In this document: positions 8,473 through 14,692 of the stretch, piece after piece
Position numbering within the stretch: the first letter of the stretch is position 1
Layout: each line of letters starts with the position of its first letter
From: Pseudomonadota bacterium
GTDB lineage: Bacteria > Pseudomonadota > Gammaproteobacteria > Steroidobacterales > Steroidobacteraceae
Assembly: GCA_021850555.1 (NCBI GenBank)
Contig: JAJZLX010000277.1
Location: 372-15,940 of the forward strand
Reading direction: 5' to 3'
DNA: 15,569 nucleotides
Made by a program: the position numbers and the translations under genes
Notes under the pieces: model-generated
Told to the model about the DNA's origin: nothing
The model's database searches: none
The model's input: the letters and a program-made list of their open reading frames with translations, nothing else

Positions 8473-8530
8473 GGCATCCGAGCGTCAGGTCGCCGTACCG
8501 TGTCGCCGGGGTCGCACGAGGACATGAGAG

Positions 8531-8848
8531 ATGTCGCAGTGGCACGAGGCCACCCGGGTCGCACAGATCGGCAATCGCAGCCGTAAGACGGTCACGCTCA
8601 CCGGCGCCGCTGGCGGCTTTTTCATTCTCGACGGCGCGTACTTCGCCCGCGAGGACCTGTGCAATCACATCGGCAGCGACCTCTCCAGCGGTCGGGTGGC
8701 GGGTGAACGCGCTGTCTGCCCATAGCGCCTGGCCGAGCTCTCCATCCGCACCGGGCAGGGGCGCAAAGCGCCGGAATACGAGGGCGCGCACGGCTTCCCC
8801 GTACGCGTGGTCGACGAGACCATCGAGGTCTGCGATGAGCGCGAATGA
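8531..8848 (+). pseudogene. Rieske [2Fe-2S] ferredoxin, broken by an in-frame stop
   Basis: Read through one stop codon, this frame is a 105-codon Rieske-type ferredoxin of the small soluble kind: start 'MSQWHEATRV', strands 'KTVTLTGAAGGFFILDGAYFA', and first cluster motif 'EDLCNHIGSDLSSGRV' with ligands C44 and H46. Then comes 'ERAVCP' with ligand C63, and after the break 'AELSIRTGQGRKAPEYEG' and 'FPVRVVDETIEV', the normal end of the fold. Codon 65 is TAG (8723-8725) and the next two codons give Arg-Leu where the family has C-P-x-H-G, so both the reading frame's continuity and the second histidine ligand are lost. The rest is well preserved, so the decay looks recent. Its end overlaps the next gene's ATG by 14 bases, as in an operon. 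A 64-residue fragment could not bind the cluster. Confidence 0.82.
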
Positions 8849-9311
8849 GCAGGACAAGGTTTTTTCGGCGATCAACCGCCTGTTCGTGCGCGCCCTGCTC
8901 GCGCTGGGCGAGGCTGGAGACGCACAGCGTCACACGGCATGCGCGCTTGCCGGTTCCGCATGGTCCGCTCTGCGCAATTCTCAGCCGCGTGAAGCTGAAC
9001 GCTTCAACGGCGTATTACACAGTCTTACCCGTGCCCGACATGGCATACCTGACGAGGAGATTCCTGTGTCACAACCCAAAACACTCGATGTCCGCAAGCT
9101 CATCCCCATGGAGCGACACCGCCTGATCTTCGAGACCTACGGGAAACTCAAACCGGGCGAGAGCTTCGTGCTGGTCAACGACCACGACCCCAAGCCGCTC
9201 TACTACCAGCTCGATGCGGAGCACACCGGCGAGTTCTCCTGGAACTACCTGCAGCAGGGACCTGCCACCTGGCAGGTGCAGATCGGCCGCAACGCGGCCG
9301 CTCATACCTGA
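8835..9311 (+). CDS. Small helical protein joined in frame to a DUF2249 domain
   Basis: From ATG 8835, which overlaps the Rieske reading frame, one uninterrupted frame gives 158 residues. Residues 1-~70 are predicted helical ('QDKVFSAINRLFVRALLALG', then 'ALAGSAWSALRNSQPREAER', ending '...FNGVLHSLTRARHG'). I know no named family for this part. Residues 78-158 are a complete DUF2249 domain. The link is only ~8 residues and contains a good ribosome-binding site with a GTG start (9066), so the DUF2249 part may also or instead be made separately. Either two genes have lost the stop between them, or the fusion is natural with an internal start. The gene overlaps its convergent neighbour by 10 bases at the 3' end. 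Confidence 0.55.
   Translation: MSANEQDKVFSAINRLFVRALLALGEAGDAQRHTACALAGSAWSALRNSQPREAERFNGVLHSLTRARHGIPDEEIPVSQPKTLDVRKLIPMERHRLIFETYGKLKPGESFVLVNDHDPKPLYYQLDAEHTGEFSWNYLQQGPATWQVQIGRNAAAHT
9055..9059 (+). promoter_or_regulatory. Internal Shine-Dalgarno before GTG 9066
   Basis: AGGAG lies 6 bases before GTG 9066, inside the longer reading frame. It supports separate translation of the DUF2249 domain even though no stop codon separates it from the upstream part. Confidence 0.65.
9066..9311 (+). CDS. DUF2249-domain protein (alternative, internal start)
   Basis: This is an 81-residue product from GTG 9066, nested in frame in the longer entry. It is a single DUF2249 domain: 'KTLDVRKLIPMERHRLIFET', then 'LKPGESFVLVNDHDPKPLYY', the aromatic 'GEFSWNYLQQGPATWQVQIG' and a short tail. 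DUF2249 proteins have a TusA/SirA-like small alpha-beta fold and often sit beside nitric-oxide-response and Fe-S genes; their biochemical role is not established. The NDHDPKPLYYQ loop is the most conserved part and is intact. Length matches stand-alone members. I consider this the more usual gene model, on the strength of the ribosome site and of independent DUF2249 genes elsewhere. Confidence 0.7.
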   Translation: MSQPKTLDVRKLIPMERHRLIFETYGKLKPGESFVLVNDHDPKPLYYQLDAEHTGEFSWNYLQQGPATWQVQIGRNAAAHT

Positions 9312-9628
9312 ATTCCGAAATGCGCCTTGGCGGCAGGCGTCATCAGGCGCGGCGACCAAGCTGGCAGCCAAACGAGTTTGATCTGTACGTCGTTGATGCC
9401 TGGAACGCTTTTGCTGCGCTCGTAGACGCCGGACATGATGTAATCCTGCGCAGGGCACCCCGGCGTCGTCATGGTCATCGTGATCCTGATGACGCCGGCC
9501 GCTACCTCCAATGCATAGATCAGGCCCAGGTCGACGATGTTGTACCCGAGTTCGGGGTCGATCACCTCGTGCAGGGCATCCAGAACGGACTCGCGATCCA
9601 AAGAGCGTTCCGCGACCATCGCGCTCAT
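9302..9628 (-). CDS. DUF59/MIP18-family Fe-S cluster assembly factor (PaaD/SufT-like)
   Basis: A 108-residue protein of the DUF59 family, whose members (SufT, PaaD, MIP18) help mature iron-sulfur proteins. Seen: the leading helix 'SVLDALHEVIDPELGYN' with the family DPE (24-26), 'IVDLGLIYALEV' (31-42), strand 'IRITMTMTTPGCPAQDYI' with the conserved cysteine C58, and 'DVQIKLVWLPAWSPRLMTPA' near the end. Length is typical. Its ATG overlaps the stop of the double-DUF2249 gene as ATGA, so the two should be translationally coupled. Its 3' end overlaps the convergent DUF2249 gene by 10 bases. Assisting an Fe-S or other metal centre within the same module is inferred from context. Confidence 0.88.
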   Translation of the reverse strand: MSAMVAERSLDRESVLDALHEVIDPELGYNIVDLGLIYALEVAAGVIRITMTMTTPGCPAQDYIMSGVYERSKSVPGINDVQIKLVWLPAWSPRLMTPAAKAHFGIQV

Positions 9629-10137
9629 CCGCGCTGTCGGATCAGAAGCCGCACGCCCGCACCCACCTTCTCGGTGTGGATGGCCGCGCCGCGGGCCTGC
9701 AACTCCGGATAGAGAAAGACCGGATCGCGTTCGTTCAGCGCCTCGAGGACCTGCCCCGGCCCCAGGCGCTCAAGCGCATCCAGGATCCGGATCATCGGCT
9801 CGGGCGGCTCCAGGCCGCGGTTGTCGAGGGACGTGCTCGGCGGGGGCCACCCGTCAGTGGACGAGACCGTGGCGCTCGGAGCAGCCGGTGAGCCGGGCCC
9901 GGCTTGCGGCGTCTGCGGCGAAAACAGCACTTCCCAGTCGCCTTCCCCGTGTCGCACCGCCCGGTGGTCGAAGCCCTTGCGACCGAGCACCGCATACAGC
10001 GGCAGCGGCTCGAAGGTGGCCAGGAGCCGCAGCGCCTGACCCGGCGCGAGGCCGCCTACGGCCCTGAGGATCCGTGGCAGGGGCTCCCCGCCCTCGCGCA
10101 ACTCTTCACGAACATCAAGTGTGATGGGCTCGGACAT
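9625..10137 (-). CDS. Double DUF2249-domain protein
   Basis: A 170-residue cytosolic protein with two DUF2249 domains joined by a Pro/Ser/Gly-rich linker (~75-101). Domain 1 (~3-74): 'ITLDVREELREGGEPLPRIL', 'APGQALRLLATFEPLPLYAV', ending 'GEGDWEVLFSP'. Domain 2 (~102-168): 'TSLDNRGLEPPEPMIRILDA', 'LGPGQVLEALNERDPVFLYP', ending 'GAGVRLLIRQRG'. The two align helix for helix, indicating an internal duplication. Both lack the NDHDPKP loop of the facing single-domain protein. I chose ATG 10137, two bases after the stop of the membrane-protein gene and preceded by GAGAGG; the frame extends to 10272, but that part is antisense-like and basic. It is coupled at both ends, as the middle gene of three. 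Function unknown. Confidence 0.82.
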   Translation of the reverse strand: MSEPITLDVREELREGGEPLPRILRAVGGLAPGQALRLLATFEPLPLYAVLGRKGFDHRAVRHGEGDWEVLFSPQTPQAGPGSPAAPSATVSSTDGWPPPSTSLDNRGLEPPEPMIRILDALERLGPGQVLEALNERDPVFLYPELQARGAAIHTEKVGAGVRLLIRQRG

Positions 10138-10139
10138 GG

Positions 10140-11486
10140 TCAACCTCTCTGATTTGGCCGCAATAGGGGGGCGGCAGGTTCGCTGGGGCGCAACGGCACG
10201 TAGTGAGCGCGCCAGGCGCGCCAGTACTCGACGACGATACCGAACGTCGCAACCGTCACGAGCACAACGCACGGCCGCAAGCCGGCCGCGTGACCGGACA
10301 GTACTGAAGTGGCTCCCAGCAGCACTCCAAGAAAATACAGTGCGAACCAGGGATAACTGCGCCGTTCGTGGACCAACTCCTGAACGCGGGGCACCGCCCC
10401 GCGCCCGAGGCTGCGGCCATAGCGGTGCAGCCAGGTGAGAAATGGAACAATCTTGTAAAGCTGAGTCAGCCCGAGACCGCCGAGCCAGCCGAACACGATG
10501 AGGAAGACGATCACGGGCGCACCAGCGCCGAGATGCCCGGCCATCACGAAGCCGATCGCGACCGCCGTGCCGAGCCCGAGCAAGCCAAAGGCGGCAACCG
10601 CGGCCTTGTTATGCAGTTCGATGACGGCGCGCTTGCGCGTACGGTAGATCCGAACGACGTCCCACAGATAGATGCCGACCGCTAGAGCGATTGCCGCGTA
10701 GCCGCTGGATTGCGCAACAGCCAGGGGCTCTGCGGCACTCCACACCCGCGCAAGACCTGCGCCGATGGCCAGAGCAAACCCGACTGTCGCGAGGATATGA
10801 ACGCCATCCCCTGTGATCCCGCGATCCTCCGGCGCCAGCATGAACATCGGCAGCAGCTTGTAGCTCACCCCCATGGCGGTGAGCGTGAACCATCCACCGA
10901 GGCCGGCCAGAGCGTGCTCGCCGACACCGCCAAGCAGCGGCGCCAGATAGGGCGCGAGCGCCGGCACCGCCAGCGCCAGCGCGAACGCAAGTCCGAGCGT
11001 GACCGTCAGGAGCAGGAATGCCAGTCCGGTGAGCACCATCCGCCCCGGTAACGACAACGGCCGCGAGCGCAGCAGCGGCACCCCAATGTTCCAGCATGCG
11101 ATCAGCACCCCCAGATACACCGCGGCACCACCGGCCGGCAGGGCCATCGCGAGCGCCCGGGATCCCGTGCCGATGCCGAAGAATCCGCCGACCATGCCCA
11201 GCAAGCCGATCTCGAGGGCGATGAGCGCCGCGAGCGCCATCGACTGGCTCACGAGCGGCCGGGAAGTGATGACCGGAACGAACTGAAAGAGCGCCCCGAC
11301 CATCAGGAGCAATAGCCAGCCGATCACCAGCAGATGCACCGCGGCGAGCGTCCCGGGGGCCGAGACCGGTTGCGTGGGCCAGCTCATGCCAGCGAGCATC
11401 AGACCCTGCGCCGCCAGGAAGTTCACGAGCGCGCAGACGAACATCGGCAGGGACCAACGCGACAGTCGAGTGCTGAGCACGGCCAT
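10140..11486 (-). CDS. Polytopic membrane protein, haem-copper oxidase subunit I/NnrS-like
   Basis: A 448-residue inner-membrane protein with about 12 hydrophobic helices. It resembles haem-copper oxidase subunit I-like and NnrS-like proteins that accompany nitrogen-oxide metabolism genes; I cannot assign it to one subfamily. Three copies of a helix motif recur: GW(56-57)...VP(70-71), GW(198-199)...YK..P(209-213) and GW(333-334)...YK..P(344-348). The first two each follow a membrane histidine (H51, H191), and further histidines near helix ends (H292, H318, H354) are possible haem or metal ligands. The HH and HxH clusters expected for a Cu-B oxidase centre are not evident, so full oxidase activity is unlikely. 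First gene of the three-gene unit; GAGGA lies 10 bases before the ATG. Confidence 0.75.
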   Translation of the reverse strand: MAVLSTRLSRWSLPMFVCALVNFLAAQGLMLAGMSWPTQPVSAPGTLAAVHLLVIGWLLLLMVGALFQFVPVITSRPLVSQSMALAALIALEIGLLGMVGGFFGIGTGSRALAMALPAGGAAVYLGVLIACWNIGVPLLRSRPLSLPGRMVLTGLAFLLLTVTLGLAFALALAVPALAPYLAPLLGGVGEHALAGLGGWFTLTAMGVSYKLLPMFMLAPEDRGITGDGVHILATVGFALAIGAGLARVWSAAEPLAVAQSSGYAAIALAVGIYLWDVVRIYRTRKRAVIELHNKAAVAAFGLLGLGTAVAIGFVMAGHLGAGAPVIVFLIVFGWLGGLGLTQLYKIVPFLTWLHRYGRSLGRGAVPRVQELVHERRSYPWFALYFLGVLLGATSVLSGHAAGLRPCVVLVTVATFGIVVEYWRAWRAHYVPLRPSEPAAPLLRPNQRG

Positions 11487-11489
11487 GGT

Positions 11490-11693
11490 TCAAGCGTCCT
11501 CGCAACCCCCCCTTTCCGCCTTGATCCCCGTCAAGCATCCGTGCACGTGGCGGCAAAGCCTTTCGACCTCGGCTATCCTCACTTCATCGCCCGCGACCTC
11601 GATCAGATCCTCATCGGCGCGTTCCCGCAGTGTCCGCGCGAGGCTCTCCGGCGTGACGGCCACGGGCGCTTCCAGTCCGACTCGGCCCGAATG
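11490..11693 (-). pseudogene. C-terminal remnant of a Crp/FNR-family regulator
   Basis: A minus-strand frame without a usable start (open from 11735) ends at TGA 11492-11490, three bases before the membrane-protein ATG. It reads 'GLEAPVAVTPESLARTLRER', then 'ADEDLIEVAGDEVRIAEVER', the pattern of the Crp/FNR winged helix-turn-helix: recognition helix 'TPESLARTLR', then 'DxGLIEV' and the 'xVRI' wing strand. Intact family members have about 220-250 residues with an N-terminal cyclic-nucleotide-binding-like beta-roll. That part is not found upstream, where a tRNA-like fragment and uncharacterised sequence lie instead. I infer that a regulator gene once headed this unit and was truncated. The call rests on about 40 residues. 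Confidence 0.55.
11521..11534. promoter_or_regulatory. FNR/DNR-type operator upstream of the membrane-protein unit
   Basis: TTGATCCCCGTCAA matches TTGAT-N4-ATCAA with one mismatch (G for A). It lies inside the regulator remnant, centred about 41 bases before ATG 11486. A class II activator there would put the transcript start at or next to the ATG, so either the message is nearly leaderless or the regulator acts from a different register. Its likeness to the box at 8459 supports common control of the two facing units. Confidence 0.5.
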
Positions 11694-11845
11694 CGGCGAG
11701 CAGCCCCGCCGCGCGCCGCCATGAGCTGGCGATGCTCAAGGAAACGCCTCAGTCTCTGCTACGGCGTGAGCATCCTGGTTGCCGCAAGCAATCCTCCGCG
11801 CAGTGGCCGGACACGCTTCTATTGCACAGCATCGACAAGCGAGAG

Positions 11846-11886
11846 TGGTCGGAGCGTCGCGATTTGAACTCCGGACCCTTGGCGCC
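11846..11886 (-). tRNA. 3' tRNA-Pro-like fragment (partial, degenerate)
   Basis: The minus strand ends in CGCTCCGACCA, as tRNA-Pro genes commonly do, preceded by a T-loop-like GAGTTCAAATC and a GGGTCC variable region. No matching 5' acceptor half, D-arm or anticodon arm is found at higher coordinates, and the T-stem halves (CGGAG/CGCGA) pair poorly. This is therefore a partial copy, not a working tRNA gene. A 3' tRNA fragment is the usual footprint of integration into a tRNA gene; the element would then lie on the higher-coordinate side. Confidence 0.45.
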
Positions 11887-12671
11887 GCACCGAAGTTCAC
11901 GCTGAACCGAGATGAACGCCCATGCGACCGATTGACGAGCAGCCTCTTTGACTGGCGCGCGTTATGCCCGTCACTCCCGTTCATCCCCCCACCCGGAGTA
12001 ATTCCAGGCACACCGCACAAACGGCGAACAAACCTGGCGAGGCAACGTCCGGCCCGGACACGAGGCTAAACGCGCGTCCATACCCGCCGGCCGGCGCCAG
12101 ACCTTTTGCCGCACCGTCGTCTTCGAACGCGTCGCGCCACCTCTGTGTGCTGGCGCACCGACCCTCCGGACAACACCAAGTATCGTTGCAGCGTCATACG
12201 TGGGTATGCCGAGCTGGCCCGATGACCCCCGTCACGCCAAATGCCGAGCCCTCGCTTACCAAGGACACTGTGCCCGTGAACGCCGATGCCGCCGCATTCT
12301 GTCATGTACACCAAAACATCGCGCCATGACTGCGGGGCAAGTGGCCGGATTCCCGGCAAACTGCCCAGTGTCTCGCCGGCCTCAACAGCCTCTATCCAGG
12401 CCGGCCAGATCACGCATGATCTCGCCCTGCGCGCCGCCTGCTTTCCTCGCAGCGCCACGCGCGCACGCTTTAATACGGCAGGTGAACTGTTGTGAACACG
12501 AGCCTCGCTGACGTCATGCCGCTCATGTTCCCACGCAACGCTGCGCCACACCCTCATCATACTCTCTCACCGACTCGTAACGGTCGCGGGAAGTCGTCAC
12601 TCATCCGGCACGCGTCGCTTCGACGCCACGATGATGTGTTTCACACTACTGCGCGGCCGGCGCAGAACTCC
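11887..12671. other. Stretch with no supportable gene, about 0.8 kb
   Basis: Several frames of 60-160 codons exist (the longest on the minus strand at 12066-12560), but none resembles a family, and both strands give Arg/Ser/Pro-rich shadows. Base composition appears somewhat less GC-skewed by codon position than in neighbouring genes. Together with the tRNA fragment at its left end, it may be decayed accessory DNA. Two hairpins near its right end precede the lipoprotein gene. Confidence 0.4.
12612..12665 (+). promoter_or_regulatory. Two hairpins in the leader of the lipoprotein pair
   Basis: GCGTCG-CTT-CGACGC at 12612-12626 and CTGCGC-GGCCG-GCGCAG at 12649-12665 are perfect inverted repeats just before the ribosome site (AGGAGA, 12672-12677) of the DUF4398 gene. 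They could shape the 5' end of the transcript or end upstream transcription. No T-run follows either. Confidence 0.35.
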
Positions 12672-12685
12672 AGGAGACAAGCGGT

Positions 12686-13150
12686 ATGAGAATCCTCCAG
12701 TCGACCACCATCGCACTCGCGCTCGCCGCGCTCGGCGGCTGCGCGAGCGGTCCCCCGCGGAACACAACGGTCGCTCTGACACGCGCACAGACTCTCGTTG
12801 CGGCAGCGGAGCAAAGTGGAGCCCAGCAATATGCCGCCACCGACCTGCAGTCGGCCCGCGACAAGGCTCACGAGGCGAGGCAGCTCGCGAGTAAAGATCC
12901 AAAGCGCGCGGATCGACTGGCCAACGAAGCGGCCGTCGATGCCCAGCTCGCGAGCGCCCGCGCCCAGGATGCGCAGGCGCGTCACGCCCTCACCGACATG
13001 CGCCGAACCCTTCGGACGTTGCGCAGGGAAGAGAACCACAACACCGGCGCGTCACCCTCCGGGATGAATCCAGGCGGACCACAGTCCTCCACCGTCCAGC
13101 CGCAACAAAACCCGACCCTCGCGCCGCTCAACTCGATTCCTCTCCGGTAA
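12686..13150 (+). CDS. DUF4398-domain lipoprotein
   Basis: A 154-residue small periplasmic lipoprotein. The signal peptide 'MRILQSTTIALALAALGGC' ends in a lipobox (LGGC, lipidated C19) followed by Ala, so it is likely sorted to the outer membrane. Residues ~30-105 are an Ala/Gln/Arg-rich helical DUF4398 region ('ARDKAHEARQLASKDPKRAD', 'ANEAAVDAQLASARAQDAQA') that should form a helical hairpin or coiled coil. The tail (~115-154) is Pro/Gln/Asn-rich and probably disordered. A good ribosome site (AGGAGA, 8-base gap) fixes ATG 12686. The next gene begins 14 bases after the stop and encodes a longer lipoprotein with the same domain, so the pair is probably one operon and works at the envelope. Confidence 0.85.
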   Translation: MRILQSTTIALALAALGGCASGPPRNTTVALTRAQTLVAAAEQSGAQQYAATDLQSARDKAHEARQLASKDPKRADRLANEAAVDAQLASARAQDAQARHALTDMRRTLRTLRREENHNTGASPSGMNPGGPQSSTVQPQQNPTLAPLNSIPLR

Positions 13151-13164
13151 GGAGCTGCCACACT

Positions 13165-14088
13165 ATGAAGACGCTACGACGAACTCGGTTGACGATCCGG
13201 CTTTCGGCCCTCGCCGCGGCTACGGGCGCGACCCTCCTCACCGCGTGCGCCACGAGACCCCCCGTGCGAAATGAGCAGTTGGCCCAGGCACGGGATGCAG
13301 TCCATGGCCTCGAGCAAGACCCGGACGCGCAGCGCGTTGCCGCGGATCAGTTACGCGATGCGCGCCACGACTTGCAGCGCGCCAATGCGGCGTCTGCCCA
13401 GCACCGAACGCCTGCAGAAGTGACCTATCTGGCTTATCTGGCCGACCGCGAAGCCGAGGCCGGCAAGGCGTACACGGACGCATTCCGCACCCGCCAAGCG
13501 CTTGCGAAAGGCAATGAGGAGCGCAGGCGAATTCTGCTCGATGCCCGCAATCGAGAAATCCAGCAGGCGCGCATAGCGACCCAGACTGCGCGCGTAGCAG
13601 CCCGGACCGCCCATAAACGCATGCTGACCACGCAAAACCAGTTGCAGCAAGAGCGGCGGCAGCTCTCCGCGTTAAAGGCCCGTGAGACCGCGCGCGGCCT
13701 TCAGCTCACTTTGGCGAGCAATCTGCTGTTCAATAACGCCTCGGCGACACTGCAGCCCGGCGCGACACTACAGCTCGGCCAACTGGTCGATTTCATGCGT
13801 CGCAACCCCAAGGCGCGGATCATCGTTGAAGGATACACCGACAGCGTAGGTCCGGCCGCCTACAACCAGCAACTCTCGCAGGCGCGCGCCCAGGCAGTGG
13901 CCGGTGCGATCGAGGCCGGAGGGATCTCCGCGGGTCGCATTCAGGCGATCGGTCGCGGCGAGAGCTTCCCGGTCGCGAGCAACGCGACGGCTGCGGGACG
14001 GCAGCAGAACCGCCGTGTAGACATCATTCTCTCCGACATGGCCGGACGTTTCGCCCAGGCGGCGACTGAAAGACGGCCAATGCCATAA
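13165..14088 (+). CDS. OmpA-family lipoprotein with N-terminal DUF4398 region
   Basis: A 307-residue envelope lipoprotein linking the outer membrane to the cell wall. The signal peptide ends in the lipobox LTAC (C28). Residues ~35-125 are a DUF4398-like helical region, homologous to the neighbour: 'QLAQARDAVHGLEQD', 'AADQLRDARHDLQRANAASA', 'YLADREAEAGKAY'. A basic coiled coil follows to ~175. The C-terminal OmpA/MotB domain (~178-292) has 'LLFNNASATLQPGA', 'IIVEGYTDSVGPAAYNQQLS' with the peptidoglycan-binding Asp, 'ARAQAVAGAI', 'IQAIGRGESFPVASN' and the closing 'RQQNRRVDIIL' with the paired Arg. Its 5' AGGAGC overlaps the previous gene's last bases and lies 10 bases before the ATG. A role in envelope integrity is inferred. 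Confidence 0.92.
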   Translation: MKTLRRTRLTIRLSALAAATGATLLTACATRPPVRNEQLAQARDAVHGLEQDPDAQRVAADQLRDARHDLQRANAASAQHRTPAEVTYLAYLADREAEAGKAYTDAFRTRQALAKGNEERRRILLDARNREIQQARIATQTARVAARTAHKRMLTTQNQLQQERRQLSALKARETARGLQLTLASNLLFNNASATLQPGATLQLGQLVDFMRRNPKARIIVEGYTDSVGPAAYNQQLSQARAQAVAGAIEAGGISAGRIQAIGRGESFPVASNATAAGRQQNRRVDIILSDMAGRFAQAATERRPMP

Positions 14089-14290
14089 CGCCAACGCTGA
14101 CAACCCGAAGCGCCGATTGGAACGACCAGTTGTCTCGAACACGTGCCGATTCCGCAGCTCGCTCAGATCCTTGAACGAGAACACCGGTCGTAGGCGCGGA
14201 TAATGACCAGCACCAGTTCATTGCGACCTACATTCCGCGCATCTCCGACGGCATTTCCGACCAATTTCCCGGCGGCCGTTCTGAGCCGGC

Positions 14291-14644
14291 TTACCGCTGG
14301 CGGTCGACCTCCGCGTCGATCAGACGCTCGGTTGCAGCCTCCCAGGAGCGCAGGAGCTTCTTGAGCCGGCGGTAGTTGACGATCGCCCGGCGCAGCAAGC
14401 CGGCCTGCTCGGGGGATACGAGCCGGTGGACAAGCTTGCCCGCCTTCATGTGTCCCCAGTCGTAGTACGGACCGTGCCGCGCGGCAGGATCCTGCGCACA
14501 GCGGCAGCCCGGTTTTCCGCAGGTCTTCATCCGCTCCAGTGGCGTTCCGGAACACACGTAGTCGATCTCTGCCAGCTCGGTGCGCAGCGCCTCGATGCGC
14601 CTGCGCGAGCGCTCAGCGGCTTGTTCCTGATGACGTTTCGGCAC
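14291..14644 (-). CDS. DUF6788-family small protein, IS-associated
   Basis: A 117-residue protein that starts at GTG 14644. A basic N-terminal helix leads into 'GTPLERMKTCGKPGCRCAQD' and 'HGPYYDWGHMKAGKLVHRLV', the hallmark of DUF6788: a CxxxxCxC cluster that probably binds zinc, followed by an HGPYY strand. A helical C-terminus with paired Arg/Lys follows. Proteins of this family are repeatedly found beside transposases in Proteobacteria, and here it is divergent from an IS1634-type transposase, so it is probably an accessory or passenger gene of that element or a DNA-binding regulator. Length is typical of the family. No strong ribosome site is visible before the GTG. Its function is not known. 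Confidence 0.78.
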   Translation of the reverse strand: MPKRHQEQAAERSRRRIEALRTELAEIDYVCSGTPLERMKTCGKPGCRCAQDPAARHGPYYDWGHMKAGKLVHRLVSPEQAGLLRRAIVNYRRLKKLLRSWEAATERLIDAEVDRQR

Positions 14645-14670
14645 GAGAGTGGACTTGACAATATATGAAC

Positions 14671-14692
14671 CTTGCGCGAATGATCGCGCAAG
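14671..14692. repeat. Perfect 9-bp inverted repeat between DUF6788 gene and transposase
   Basis: CTTGCGCGA, 4-base spacer ATGA, then TCGCGCAAG. It lies 27 bases from the DUF6788 start and 12 bases after a consensus -35-like TTGACA (14654-14659). It may be an operator for the divergent pair or part of the element's end. The flanking AATATAT is strikingly AT-rich for this DNA. Confidence 0.5.

Noticed and set aside
8360..8875. Minus-strand frame of 171 codons opposite the Rieske gene
   Set aside because: It is the antisense shadow of the Rieske reading frame, whose motifs are clear on the plus strand.
10138..10272. 45-residue extension of the double DUF2249 protein
   Set aside because: Overlaps the end of the membrane-protein gene, is highly basic, and precedes a well-placed ATG with a ribosome site.
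12066..12560. Minus-strand frame of 164 codons
   Set aside because: No family likeness, no ribosome site, Arg-rich composition; plus-strand frames in the same place are equally open.
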